Made by a program: the position numbers and the translations under genes | DNA from: Streptomyces sp. R44 | GTDB lineage: Bacteria > Actinomycetota > Actinomycetes > Streptomycetales > Streptomycetaceae | Reading direction: 5' to 3' | Assembly: GCF_041053105.1 (NCBI RefSeq) | Contig: NZ_CP163444.1 | Span: 8,526,501 to 8,590,500 of the forward strand | DNA: 64,000 nt | Notes under the pieces: model-generated | Databases searched by the model: none | What the model saw: only the letters and a program-made list of their open reading frames with translations | What the model was told of the DNA's origin: nothing | Shown here: positions 26,461 to 35,131 of the stretch, in pieces | How positions within the stretch are numbered: the stretch's first letter is position 1 | Layout of the letters: each line of letters begins with the position of its first letter

Positions 26461-28527
26461 ATGACGACAACGCCCGCCGTTGAGGCGCACTTCAGCCTGT
26501 CCAGCCGTGCCGCGTACGAGGCCGCCATCGAGCAGCTGCGCGACGCCTCCCGCACCTACTTCGGCGCGGGCTACAGCGTCATGGACGACGCCACGTACGA
26601 CCGGCTGCGGCTCGCCGTGAAGGCCTGGGAGGCGGAGCATCCGGCCGACGTCGCCCCGGACTCGCCCGCCGACCAGGTCGCCGACGGAGCCGCCCCGGCC
26701 GGCGACGTCGCGCACACCACCCGGCTGCTCAGCCTCGACAACGTCTTCGCGCCCGAGGAGCTCGTCGCCTGGGGCGCCTCCCTCCAGCGCAGGCTCGGAC
26801 AGGAGCCGACGGGAGGGTTCACCGTCGAGCCGAAGATGGACGGCGCCGCCGTCGCCGCCCGCTACCGCGACGGCCGCCTGGTGCAGATCATCACCCGCGG
26901 CGACGGTACGCAGGGAGAGGACGTCAGCCACGTCATCGGGACCATCGTGGGCCTCCCCGAGCAGCTGCCCGTCCCCGCCACCTTCGAGGCACGTGGCGAA
27001 GTCCTCTTCACCCAGGAGCAGTTCGAGGCCGCGAACGAGATACGGATCGCGCACGGCGGAGACGTCTTCGCCAATCCCCGCAACGGCGCCGCCGGCACGC
27101 TGCGGGCGAAGGACCGTCCCTACCGACTGGCCATGACCTTCTGGGCGTACGGCGCGGTCGACCTGGACGGCGCGGCGTTCCTCCCCGCCGGGGCCGGTCA
27201 CGCCGAGACGCTGGCCGCGGTGGCCGAAGCCGGCGTGCAGACCACGGCGGCGACCCCCGCCGGACTGCACGTCGTCGCCGGTCTCGCCGAGGCCCAGCAG
27301 AAGGTCGACGCGATCGCCGCGATGCGCGCGACCCTGCCCTTCGGCATCGACGGCGTCGTCATCAAGGCCGACAGTGCCACCGAGCAGGCGACGGCCGGCT
27401 TCGGCAGCCGTTTCCCGTACTGGGCGATCGCCTACAAGCTGCCGGCCGTCGAGCGCCAGACCGTCCTCCAGGACGTGTTCTGGGAGGTAGGCCGTACGGG
27501 TGTGCTCGCCCCGACGGCCGTGCTCGCCGCCGTGGAGCTCGACGGCTCCACCGTCACCCGGGCCACCCTGCACAACCCCGCCGACATCCTCCGCCGCGAC
27601 CTCCACATCGGCGACACCGTGACCGTCCACAAGGCCGGCGACATCATCCCGCGCGTCCAGGCCGCCGTCGTCGAGCTCCGCCCGCGGGGCGCCCTGCGCG
27701 TACCCCTGCCGGAGGAGTGTCCGAACTGCGGCGGGGAGATCGACAAGAGCCAGGAGCGCTGGCGCTGCGCGAAGGGCACCGCCTGTGCGCTCGCCCCGCT
27801 GATCGAGTACGTCGCGGGGCGCGACATCCTCGACATCGACGGCCTCGGCAGGAAGTACGTCGACGCCCTGATCGGCGCCGGGGTCGTCGGAGACGTCGCC
27901 GACCTGTTCACCCTGACGGAGGAGCAGCTCACCGTCGCGTCCGGCAGCGCCAAGCGGGGTGCGAAGCTGGCCGAGCAGATCCGGCTCGCCAAGTCCCGGC
28001 CCCTCAGCCGGGTCTTCTGCGCGCTCGGCGTGCCGGGCACCGGCCGCAGCATGTCCCGGCGCATCGCCGCGCACTTCGGCACCATGGAGGCCATCCGGGC
28101 GGCGGACGCCGACGCCCTGCAGGAGGTCGAGGGCATAGGCCCGGAGAAGGCGCCGGTCATCGTGGAGCAGGTGTCCGCGCTCGCCCCGGTGATCGACAAG
28201 CTGATCGCGGCGGGCGTCGGCATGACCGAGCCGCGCCAGGAGAAGGACGATGACGCGGTCGAGGGGCCGCTGAGCGGGAAGACCGTCGTCGTCACGGGGA
28301 AGATGACCGGCGCGCTGGACGGCTGGGGCCGCTCCGAGATGGGCGCGCTCATCGAGAAGGCGGGCGGGCGCCTGGGCAGTGGCGTCAATTCCAGGACCAC
28401 GTATCTGGTCGCGGCGCCGTCCGCGAGCGGCAAGCCCAGCTCGAAGGCCGTCAAGGCCCAGGAACTGGGCGTCGAGGTCCTCGCTCCGGAGGCCTTCGCC
28501 ACGCTGGTGGCCGCGTATCTGGACTGA
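26461..28527 (+). CDS. ligA: NAD+-dependent DNA ligase, divergent second copy
   Basis: This 688-residue protein has full LigA architecture. There is an N-terminal Ia domain, then the adenylation domain with nucleophile Lys125 in EPKMDGAAVAARY (usually KIDG or KVDG). The OB fold includes RTGVLAPTAVL. A four-Cys zinc finger (CPNCGGEIDKSQ to CAKGTAC), the HhH domain and a C-terminal BRCT domain (about 600-688, GPLSGKTVVVTGKMTGALDGWGRSEM) follow. Several canonical residues differ, as in the extra LigA paralogues of Streptomyces, so it is probably not the housekeeping ligase. The damage-type promoter suggests a repair role. ATG 26461 is preferred; ATG 26452 is in frame. Confidence 0.92.
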   Translation: MTTTPAVEAHFSLSSRAAYEAAIEQLRDASRTYFGAGYSVMDDATYDRLRLAVKAWEAEHPADVAPDSPADQVADGAAPAGDVAHTTRLLSLDNVFAPEELVAWGASLQRRLGQEPTGGFTVEPKMDGAAVAARYRDGRLVQIITRGDGTQGEDVSHVIGTIVGLPEQLPVPATFEARGEVLFTQEQFEAANEIRIAHGGDVFANPRNGAAGTLRAKDRPYRLAMTFWAYGAVDLDGAAFLPAGAGHAETLAAVAEAGVQTTAATPAGLHVVAGLAEAQQKVDAIAAMRATLPFGIDGVVIKADSATEQATAGFGSRFPYWAIAYKLPAVERQTVLQDVFWEVGRTGVLAPTAVLAAVELDGSTVTRATLHNPADILRRDLHIGDTVTVHKAGDIIPRVQAAVVELRPRGALRVPLPEECPNCGGEIDKSQERWRCAKGTACALAPLIEYVAGRDILDIDGLGRKYVDALIGAGVVGDVADLFTLTEEQLTVASGSAKRGAKLAEQIRLAKSRPLSRVFCALGVPGTGRSMSRRIAAHFGTMEAIRAADADALQEVEGIGPEKAPVIVEQVSALAPVIDKLIAAGVGMTEPRQEKDDDAVEGPLSGKTVVVTGKMTGALDGWGRSEMGALIEKAGGRLGSGVNSRTTYLVAAPSASGKPSSKAVKAQELGVEVLAPEAFATLVAAYLD

Positions 28528-28578
28528 GCCCGCGCGCAGGCCTGCCGGTGACGTACGGGCGGTGTGCGACGGGCGGCG

Positions 28579-29373
28579 TCAGTCGCCGGCGCTCCTCTGG
28601 CGCGGAACGGCCACGGTGCGGGGGAGCCGTGGCGGGGCGCCGAAGCGGACGGGGACGCCCGGTGAGTACAGCACGCTCACGGGCTCCCCGAGGGGGCGGC
28701 CGAGGCCGGCCGCCGCGAGGAGGCTTTCGTCGCAGGACCGGAGGCCGGCGCGGTGCAGCGGCCAGCGGGGGTGGTGGTTCGGCAGGTAGAGGGGGCGCCC
28801 GCGGAAGGAGCTGTGCATGCCCCAGCGGGCGGTCAGGAAGTGTTCGAGCGCGGTGGGCTCCGCGACCCGCTCGCCGATGTCCAGGCTGATCGCGCTGTGC
28901 GCCCCGCGCGGCCCCGGCCAGCGGCGTCTGCTGGTGTACGTGACCGTGGAGCCGTCGCTCCTGACGGACATCTTCGACCACACGTAGGGGATGCGGAACG
29001 CCCACCGCCCGACCGTCACGGGGACGAGACGGGACGCGTCGAGCGAGCGGAACACCACACCGCGGCGCCCGTGACCGTCCACGGAGTACAGACGGACGTT
29101 CGTCTCCGGGAAGCTCCCGAGGTACGGGATCCCGGGCAGGCGGAACCAGCCGACGCGGTGCATCCGGAAGGCGACGAGACCGACGTAGGTGACGCCGTCG
29201 AGAGTGTCGGGCACGGTCCCGGCGGGAAGCAGCGGGGCCACCTCGGCGGGCTCGACGGGCGAGTGCAGAAACGCCAGGTCCAGCCAGGACTGGGTGAGGA
29301 GGGTGCGGTCCGTGCGGTGTGGCGGGTCGGCCGATACGGGCTCGGGTTCCACGGCGGGCTGGATCTGCGGCAT
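28579..29373 (-). CDS. DUF2071 family protein (YqjF-like)
   Basis: The 264-residue protein matches DUF2071: LLTQSWLDLAFLHSPVEPAEVAPLLPAGT, then GVTYVGLVAFRMHRVG, PYLGSFPETNVRLYSV and RGVVFRSLDASRLVPV. It is soluble, and its function is unknown; members occur beside oxidoreductases. ATG 29373 gives the family N-terminus. The longer frame upstream overlaps the SnoaL gene in another phase and is not coding. It lies 82 bp downstream of that gene on the same strand. Confidence 0.85.
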   Translation of the reverse strand: MPQIQPAVEPEPVSADPPHRTDRTLLTQSWLDLAFLHSPVEPAEVAPLLPAGTVPDTLDGVTYVGLVAFRMHRVGWFRLPGIPYLGSFPETNVRLYSVDGHGRRGVVFRSLDASRLVPVTVGRWAFRIPYVWSKMSVRSDGSTVTYTSRRRWPGPRGAHSAISLDIGERVAEPTALEHFLTARWGMHSSFRGRPLYLPNHHPRWPLHRAGLRSCDESLLAAAGLGRPLGEPVSVLYSPGVPVRFGAPPRLPRTVAVPRQRSAGD

Positions 29374-29455
29374 CGCGCCAGTATCCCGGGTTCGTACCCC
29401 CGCCTGCCGCGGGGCGGGGGCCGCGCCCGGGCAGGCCGTCCGCCGTGGCCGCCGC

Positions 29456-29884
29456 TCAGGCCCCGTCCGCCGATGACACCCCGCCTGCCCGCGCCGCGCC
29501 GGAGGCCTCGGCGGCGATGCGAGCGAACTGCGCGCCCATCGCCTCGGACAGCGCCTGTGCCGCGGAGAGCGGCCGGACCATGACCATGAAGTCGTCGATG
29601 AGGCCGTGCTCGTCGAGGTGGAGGAAGTCGCAGCCGGTGATCGCGCGGTCGCCGACCCGGGCCTCGAAGACCAGGGCGTGGTCGCGACCGTCCTCGCCCG
29701 TGATCTCCCGGACGTAGCGGAAGTCGGTGAGGACACGGGCGACGCCGCGCAGGATGGCCGCGGTGATGGCCTTGCCCGGGTAGGGCTTGAAGGCCACGGG
29801 ACTGGTGAAGACGACATCCTCGGCGAGCAGTGCCTCGATGGCCGCGTGGTCGTTCGCCTCGACGGCCTGACGGAAGGACTTCAT
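29456..29884 (-). CDS. SnoaL-like / nuclear transport factor 2-like protein
   Basis: A small NTF2-fold protein of 142 residues: MKSFRQAVEANDHAAIEALLAEDVVFTSPVAFKPYPGK, then ALVFEARVGDRAITGCDFLHLDEHGLIDDFMVMVRPLSA. The fold hosts isomerases, cyclases and hydrolases, so no reaction can be assigned. ATG 29884 has GGAG 6 bp upstream; the ATG at 29890 would abut it. Upstream the AT-rich TAGTTGACTA palindrome (29905-29896 on the minus strand) may be an operator. Confidence 0.8.
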   Translation of the reverse strand: MKSFRQAVEANDHAAIEALLAEDVVFTSPVAFKPYPGKAITAAILRGVARVLTDFRYVREITGEDGRDHALVFEARVGDRAITGCDFLHLDEHGLIDDFMVMVRPLSAAQALSEAMGAQFARIAAEASGAARAGGVSSADGA

Positions 29885-30039
29885 GCACATCTCCGCAACT
29901 AGTCAACTAAGTGATTAGGTGGGGAGAGGTTAGTGACGCGCGGCAGCCCCTGTCCAGGCCCGGAAGGCCCCCGCCCCGGCAGAGCTCCGGGGCGGGGCCG
30001 TTCCGCGGGCCTCGTCGAGACGGTCCGCGCCGAGGTCGG

Positions 30040-30735
30040 TCAGGCCAGCTTCTTGAGCAGCTCCGCGGCGAGCGGGGCGGAGGAGGCAGGGTTCTGCCCG
30101 GTGACGAGGTTGCCGTCGACGACGACGTGCGGAGCCCACGGCTCGGCGACCTGGACGTCCACGCCGGCCTCGACGAGCCGGGTCTCCAGCAGCCACTTCG
30201 CCCTGTCGGCGAGGCCCGCCTGGGTCTCCTCGGCATTGGTGAAGGCGGCGACCTTGCGGCCCGCGAAGGCGTTCGAGCCGTCGGCGTCCGTGGCGGCGAG
30301 GAGCGCGGCCGGCCCGTGGCAGACGACGCCCAGGGGCTTGCCCGACCGCAGGGCGTCGGTCAGCAGCTTCCCGGAGGTCGCGTCCACGGCGAGGTCCTCC
30401 ATGGGGCCGTGGCCGCCGGGGTAGAAGACGGCGTCGTAACCGGCCAGGTGGACGTCCTCCAGCTTGACCGGCTTCCTGATCTCGTCGATGGAGGCGAGCG
30501 CCGAAGCGATCTTGTCCGCGCCCTCCTGGCCGCCGTTGGCCTCCGGGGTGAGGCTCCCCGCGTCGACGGTCGGGACCACGCCGCCCGGCGTGGCCACGAC
30601 GACCTCGTGGCCGGCGGCCTTGAACGCCTGGTACGGGGCGACGGCCTCCTCGGCCCAGAAGCCGGTCGGGTGCTTGGTGCCGTCGGCCAGCGTCCAGTGG
30701 TCGGCACCGGTCATCACGAAAAGGATCTTCGACAT
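30040..30735 (-). CDS. DJ-1/PfpI family protein (Hsp31-like)
   Basis: A DJ-1 superfamily protein with 231 residues. The nucleophile elbow is GVVCHGPAAL with Cys139-His140, and Glu29/Glu30 (FWAEE) may supply the acid. The opening MSKILFVMTGADHWTLADGTKHPTGFWAEEA is typical of the Hsp31/YajL-like group with glyoxalase III or protein-deglycase-type activity. Expression is probably stress-related. ATG 30735 has GGAG 8 bp upstream. A cluster of CCAATG boxes lies about 135-180 bp upstream and may control it. Confidence 0.87.
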   Translation of the reverse strand: MSKILFVMTGADHWTLADGTKHPTGFWAEEAVAPYQAFKAAGHEVVVATPGGVVPTVDAGSLTPEANGGQEGADKIASALASIDEIRKPVKLEDVHLAGYDAVFYPGGHGPMEDLAVDATSGKLLTDALRSGKPLGVVCHGPAALLAATDADGSNAFAGRKVAAFTNAEETQAGLADRAKWLLETRLVEAGVDVQVAEPWAPHVVVDGNLVTGQNPASSAPLAAELLKKLA

Positions 30736-30867
30736 TCGGGAGCTCCAGGGGATGGCGGGCCCGGTCGGGGCCCGGAGGCGGGGATGCGCACACTGACACT
30801 CTGGTCCGAGTGGCGTTCCGCGGCGAGATCGCCCGTGCGGCGATGTCGTCGACAGTAGGTGGCTGAT

Positions 30868-30916
30868 CCATTGGATTCCAATGGGGAAGCCAATGCCTCC
30901 CATAGGGAGTCCAATG
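30868..30916. promoter_or_regulatory. Operator cluster: CCATTGGA-T-TCCAATGG palindrome plus CCAATG boxes
   Basis: A near-perfect palindrome (30868-30884, 8-bp arms around one base) is followed by further CCAATG copies at 30890-30895 and 30911-30916. The spacing from the CCAATG within the palindrome is 12 and 33 bp. It lies between the DJ-1 gene (start 30735) and the stop of the gene ending at 30958, so it probably regulates the DJ-1 gene. Confidence 0.55.
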
Positions 30917-30957
30917 CCTCGGTGGGGAATACGAGCGGGGCCGGACGGAGGAACGCA

Positions 30958-31509
30958 TCACGCTCGCGGGAGGTCGCGTGGTCCGCGTGCGACGACGGGG
31001 CGGCCGCCGTCCGTCGGCAGGACGACGAGGAACCGCTCATGGCCGTCCTCGACGTCCGCCATTCCGATGGTCTCGGCGGACAGGAAAGCCTCGGCGGCGG
31101 GCTCGGACCCGTGGGTCAACTCGTCCAGCCTCGCGTAGGACTTCGCCAGATCCGCGGAGGGGCCGTTGATCCACAGGCGGATCTCCGCGCCCTTGCGAAG
31201 AGCGGAGAGCAGGTCGTCGCGAGTCCTGCCCTCGGCAGCGGCCTGGACCCGGTCGTGAAGGCGTTCCTGCGCGCAGGGCCGTGTCGGGGCGACCTCGGCC
31301 GCCCGGCGGCAGGGCCGGCAGGACTGCACGGCCTCGGGCACGAACAGGTGCAGAAAGCGGGAGGTGTGTCGTGCGGCTTTGCCGCACAGCGTCCCGCGCT
31401 CCCCGACCGCGTGTTCCACGCCGGGGGCGCCGTTCACCTCGCAGGCGCCGAATCGGGCCGGCTCCCGCGCTGTTGTGAATGACCAGTCGTCAGGTGGTGA
31501 ATCGATCAC
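30958..31509 (-). CDS. Hypothetical protein with Cys motifs
   Basis: This is a soluble protein of about 183 residues that I do not recognise. The N-terminal half has conserved-looking WSFTTAREPARFGACEVNGAPGVEHAVGERGTLCGKAARHTSRFLHLFVPEAVQSCRPCRRAA, with Cys/His spacing that suggests zinc binding. The C-terminal half (LLSALRKGAEIRLWINGPSADLAKSYARLDELTHG) looks alpha/beta. The start is uncertain: GTG 31509 is used here, while ATG 31575 is also in frame. It is divergent from the small membrane gene at 31588. Confidence 0.5.
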   Translation of the reverse strand: MIDSPPDDWSFTTAREPARFGACEVNGAPGVEHAVGERGTLCGKAARHTSRFLHLFVPEAVQSCRPCRRAAEVAPTRPCAQERLHDRVQAAAEGRTRDDLLSALRKGAEIRLWINGPSADLAKSYARLDELTHGSEPAAEAFLSAETIGMADVEDGHERFLVVLPTDGGRPVVARGPRDLPRA

Positions 31510-31587
31510 GGGGACGAGCGTGTCACAGTCGGCCCTGCGCTGGAGCGGTTGTGGTCGCCCGACCGGTGGGCGCATAGATTGTGACGT

Positions 31588-31860
31588 GTGGAAATACCTG
31601 CCGCCTTCCGCTGGGTGCTTCTTGCCCTGGCCGTTCTGCAGCTCGCTTCCTTCGTCGTCGTCCTGCGCCGGCTGCGCGCCGCCGAGCGCGGGCGGAGTGT
31701 CGAGGCGCGGATCGATCTACTCGACTCCTTCAGCGGCATCCTGCTGCTCGCGGGACTCGGTCTCGGCAGCCTTCCCCTCGGGGTCGTCGGTCTGGGCCTG
31801 ATGGGGCTGGCCCTCGCGCTGAAGGGGGTCGGCTTCCTTCGGTCTCGTCGCCATGCCTGA
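31588..31860 (+). CDS. Small membrane protein
   Basis: The 90-residue product has an N-terminal transmembrane helix (WVLLALAVLQLASFVVVL), an Arg-rich loop (RRLRAAERGRSVEARIDLLD) and a long C-terminal hydrophobic stretch (SGILLLAGLGLGSLPLGVVGLGLMGLALAL) that could form two further helices. No family is recognised. The start is GTG 31588; TAGATT at 31575-31580 fits the -10 of a leaderless mRNA. The near-palindrome CGCCCGACCGGTGGGCG (31556-31572) overlaps the promoter. Confidence 0.6.
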   Translation: MEIPAAFRWVLLALAVLQLASFVVVLRRLRAAERGRSVEARIDLLDSFSGILLLAGLGLGSLPLGVVGLGLMGLALALKGVGFLRSRRHA

Positions 31861-31925
31861 ACCAGGACACTGAACCGGCCGCCACGCGCGGGACTCGGCA
31901 CCGCCGCCGCGGCGGTGCCGAGGCC

Positions 31926-32147
31926 TCACCCCCGCTGTGACGGGTCCGTCCCGCCGACCGGGTCCTGGAGCGTGATCGCCTGTACGGGGCAGGCGCGGAC
32001 CGCCTCGCGGACCAGCGTCCCGGTCCCGTCCTCCCGGCCCGGGAGAACCGTCCCGAAGCCGTCGTCGTCCTGGGTGAAGACGTCCGGGGAGGTCAGCGCG
32101 CACTGCCCCGCGCCGATACAGACGTCCGAGTCGATCGAGACCCTCAT
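31926..32147 (-). CDS. Ferredoxin, [3Fe-4S] type
   Basis: This small electron carrier has 73 residues. Three cluster cysteines are visible, Cys10 and Cys16 in CIGAGQC and Cys53 in ACPVQA. This is the 3-Cys pattern of ferredoxins that serve bacterial P450s. It starts at ATG 32147, 14 bp after the P450 stop on the same strand, so the pair forms one operon and the ferredoxin is the likely redox partner. Confidence 0.93.
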   Translation of the reverse strand: MRVSIDSDVCIGAGQCALTSPDVFTQDDDGFGTVLPGREDGTGTLVREAVRACPVQAITLQDPVGGTDPSQRG

Positions 32148-32161
32148 GTGCCCCGCTCCTC

Positions 32162-33352
32162 TCACCATGTGACGGGGAGTTCGAGCATCCCCTGGATCGT
32201 GTCGCCCGGTTTGAACGGGACCTCCTCGGCGGGGACGGCCAGTCGCAGCCCCGGCAGCCGGCGCAGCAGCGTCCCGAGCGCGATCTCCAGCTCCGCCCGT
32301 GCGAGGTTCTGCCCGAGGCACTGGTGGATGCCGAAACCGAACGCCACGTGGTGGCGGGCGGACCGGGCCCAGTCGAGGGTGTCCGGTTCGGCGTAGGCGG
32401 CGGCGTCCCTGTTGATGACCGAGGTCGAGAAGACCACGCCCTCGCCCGCGCGGATCACCGTCCCGGCGACATCGATGTCCTCGCGCGCGACCCGCAGCAG
32501 TCCGTCGGCGATCGACAGGAACCGCAGCAGCTCCTCCACGGCGGCAGGTACGAGCCCGGGGTCCGCGCGCAGTTCGGCAAGCCGCTCCGGGTGGCTCAGC
32601 AGGGTGTAGGTGCCCAGCGAGATCATGTTCGCCGTGGTCTCGTGCCCGGCCACCAGGAGGATCGTCGCGAGCTGCACCAGCTCCTGCCGGTCGGGACCGC
32701 CGTCTTCCGATCCGCGCGCCACCAGGTCGTCCAGGACGCCGTCCCCGGGCTTCAGCCGCTTGCGGTCGATCAAGTCGCCCAGGTAGCCCTCGAGCTGGGC
32801 GAGCGCGTCCTCGGTGTCCGCCACCGTCGGGCCGCGCAGCAGCCGCCGCGACTGCTCCTCGAAGAAGTCGTGGTCCGCGTACGGCACGCCGAGCAGGTCG
32901 CAGATGACGATCGACGGCACGGGCAGCGCGAACGCGCTCACCAGCTCGGCCGGCGGTCCCTGCGCCTCCATCGCGTCCAGGAGCCGGTCCACGGTCTCCT
33001 GGATGCGGGGCCGCAGGCTCTCGGCGCGCTTGAGGGTGAAGCTCGGGATCAGCAGCCGCCGCTGGGCGTTGTGCTCGGGGTCGTCCCAGCCGAGCAGCGG
33101 CGTGCGCCGGCGCCGGCGCACGGCGGTCGCGCGTTCCGTCGGCAGCGGGAAGTCGCCACGGGTGGAGTCGGTGGACAGGCGCTGGTCCGCGAGGAGCGTG
33201 CGCGCGGCCGCGTGTCCGGTGACGAACCACACCTGCCTGTCGTCCCACAGGGTGACCCGCGACAGCGGGTGCTCGTCCTCGGTCCGGGGGTAGGCGGTGG
33301 GCGGGTGGTAGGGGCAGGTCCGGTCCTGGGGGAACGCCACGGCTTTGGTCAC
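32162..33352 (-). CDS. Cytochrome P450 (CYP105-like)
   Basis: A soluble P450 with 396 residues. It has the I-helix AGHETT (235-240), ExxR (Glu274-Arg277) and the haem-binding loop FGFGIHQCLGQ with axial Cys345. The N-terminal FPQDRTCPYHPPTAY is characteristic of the CYP105 family, which hydroxylates xenobiotics and polyketides. GTG 33352 gives the normal length with weak GCGAGG upstream; the in-frame TTG at 33415 would add a Pro-rich tail reaching into the repeat region. It is co-transcribed with the ferredoxin. No biosynthetic cluster surrounds it. Confidence 0.92.
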   Translation of the reverse strand: MTKAVAFPQDRTCPYHPPTAYPRTEDEHPLSRVTLWDDRQVWFVTGHAAARTLLADQRLSTDSTRGDFPLPTERATAVRRRRRTPLLGWDDPEHNAQRRLLIPSFTLKRAESLRPRIQETVDRLLDAMEAQGPPAELVSAFALPVPSIVICDLLGVPYADHDFFEEQSRRLLRGPTVADTEDALAQLEGYLGDLIDRKRLKPGDGVLDDLVARGSEDGGPDRQELVQLATILLVAGHETTANMISLGTYTLLSHPERLAELRADPGLVPAAVEELLRFLSIADGLLRVAREDIDVAGTVIRAGEGVVFSTSVINRDAAAYAEPDTLDWARSARHHVAFGFGIHQCLGQNLARAELEIALGTLLRRLPGLRLAVPAEEVPFKPGDTIQGMLELPVTW

Positions 33353-33405
33353 GGGGGCCTCGCTAGGGCGGATCGGTGGCAGGGGCTGTGGTGCCGGCGT
33401 CTGTG

Positions 33406-33487
33406 GTGCCGTCAACGTCGTGCCGTCAACGTCGTGCCGTCATCGGTAGTGACGTCACCTGTGATGCCGTCATCTTGTGGTGCCGTC
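33406..33487. repeat. Repeats GTGCCGTCA upstream of the P450
   Basis: A 14-bp unit, GTGCCGTCAACGTC, occurs twice in tandem (33406-33419 and 33420-33433). It is followed by GTGCCGTCATC (33434), the palindrome GTGACGTCAC (33449-33458), ATGCCGTCATC and GGTGCCGTC (to 33487). The array lies just upstream of the P450 start and may be a multi-site operator. Confidence 0.6.
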
Positions 33488-33598
33488 TCCACTACATGCC
33501 TCAGGCACCTATCTGGTCTACACACAGTTCGGCCATTCCACCGGAACGGACGAGGCCCGTCCGGCGGAGGCGCCGGGGCGGGCGTATCGCGCCCGGTC

Positions 33599-34903
33599 TC
33601 AGGACAGTGGCGACAGCGGGATGACGGCCGTCAGGACCGTCCCCTCGCCCGGTGTCGACTCGATGGTCAGGGTGCCGCCGAGCTGCTGGACACGCGCGCG
33701 CATCGCGGGCAGGCCGTGGCCGCGCACCCCGCCCGGCTTCTCGACGGGGTCGAACCCCCGGCCGTCGTCGGCGATGTCCAGGACGACCTGATCGTCCAGG
33801 TGACTGAGGGTCAGGGCCGCCGTGCCGGCGCCGGCGTGCTCGCGGATGTTGGCAAGGGCCCCCTGGGCGATCCGCAGCAGCGCCGCCTGTACGCGGTCGG
33901 GGAGGGCGGCGGCGGGCGTGCCGTCCTGGTGGAAACGGACCCGGAGGGTGTCGGACGACTCCCGTTCGGCGAGGGCGCGCAGCGCTTCGTCGAGGCCGCC
34001 GCCCCCGGCGAGGTCGGCGGGCGCGAGGTCGTGGACGAAGCGGCGGGCCTCTGCGAGGTTGTGCTCGGCGATGGACCCTGCCGTACGGATGTGGCGGCGG
34101 GCGGCGGCCCGGTCGGTGTCCCAGAGCCGGTCGGCGGCCTGGAGCAGCATCTGCTGGCTCGACAGGCCCTGCGCGAGGGTGTCGTGGATCTCAATGGAAA
34201 GCCGCTGCCGCTCGGCGAGCGTGCCCTCGCGGCGCTCGGTCGCGGCCAGTTCCCGGCGGGTGCGGACGAGGTCGATGATGACGGTCCGGAGCCGGTCCGC
34301 CTGGCGCTGGGAGTAGATGAACACGGCGGTGGCGACGGCGGCGACGGCCGGCGGCGCGAACAGAAGGTTCGGATCGAAGCCGAAACGCAGCCGCAGCTTC
34401 ACCTGGGCGCCCACGACGATGGCGGTGAGCAGGGCGACCAGGATGATCGCCGACCGGGTACGCAGGGAACGCAGGCCCGTGTAGAAGAGCGGCACCGCGC
34501 ACCAGCCGAAACTCGGCGCCAGCGCCACGAGGGCGAGCCAGGTCCCGATGACGGCCGCCAGCCAGAGCCCATGGGCCGTGGTGGGGGACACCCGGAGCCC
34601 CCCGGCCCGGCCACCGCGCCCGTCGGTCCCGGCCCGGCCGCCACGCCCCTCGGACCCGACCGGTCCGCCACGTGCGTCGGCCTGGCCGGGGCCGAGGACC
34701 GGACCCAGCACGTACAGCAGGGCCAGCACGATGGCCAGAACGATGACCCACGGGGTCCCGGGAGCGCCGGGGTGGACGATCAGATACCGGGTCAGCGACG
34801 AGCACAGCAGGACGAAGAACGCCACGTGCATCACGGTCGCGAGCCAGCCGGCGTCCGGGTCGCCCGCCTCCGTGTCGATCGGCGACCGCCTGTCCATCCG
34901 CAC
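33599..34903 (-). CDS. Sensor histidine kinase, NarL type (SenS-like by context)
   Basis: This 434-residue kinase has six probable membrane helices (about 21-43, 52-70, 112-129, 134-145, 151-167 and 180-198). The loop after the second is a Gly/Arg repeat of low complexity (78-103). A HisKA_3 dimerisation domain carries the phospho-accepting His240 (RLSIEIHDTLAQGL), and a HATPase domain ends the protein (DDGRGFDP, GHGLPAMRARV). GTG 34903 has AAGGAG 6 bp upstream. It is divergent from the hbpS-like gene, as expected of SenS, the kinase that senses HbpS. But no response regulator gene lies next to it; the P450 is downstream instead. Confidence 0.82.
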   Translation of the reverse strand: MRMDRRSPIDTEAGDPDAGWLATVMHVAFFVLLCSSLTRYLIVHPGAPGTPWVIVLAIVLALLYVLGPVLGPGQADARGGPVGSEGRGGRAGTDGRGGRAGGLRVSPTTAHGLWLAAVIGTWLALVALAPSFGWCAVPLFYTGLRSLRTRSAIILVALLTAIVVGAQVKLRLRFGFDPNLLFAPPAVAAVATAVFIYSQRQADRLRTVIIDLVRTRRELAATERREGTLAERQRLSIEIHDTLAQGLSSQQMLLQAADRLWDTDRAAARRHIRTAGSIAEHNLAEARRFVHDLAPADLAGGGGLDEALRALAERESSDTLRVRFHQDGTPAAALPDRVQAALLRIAQGALANIREHAGAGTAALTLSHLDDQVVLDIADDGRGFDPVEKPGGVRGHGLPAMRARVQQLGGTLTIESTPGEGTVLTAVIPLSPLS

Positions 34904-35131
34904 CGTCCACTCCTTGCCTGCATCCGACCGTTCTCCCCGGCCCAGGCTATCCGGATGATCGCACTCCGCATCGACCGATCGGTTGACCCCCGTGTCGTCC
35001 GCCGGGTGCGCCGGCCGGAGCCTGTAGGCCGACCGGAGGGGCCCGTGAGCGGCTCCAGGATGGATGGCGGAGCGGGAACGCAGAGCTTCCCGAGCCCCCC
35101 GAGGGGGTTGATGCCCAAGGAGCTGATGATC

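Noticed and set aside
30791..30798. TGTCAGTG on the minus strand upstream of the DJ-1 gene as a fourth damage-type promoter
   Set aside because: The segment 8 nt downstream is CCCGCC, with no TANNNT -10.
31926..33415. Natural-product cluster around the P450 and ferredoxin
   Set aside because: No synthase, terpene cyclase or tailoring set is adjacent; neighbours are regulatory and stress genes.
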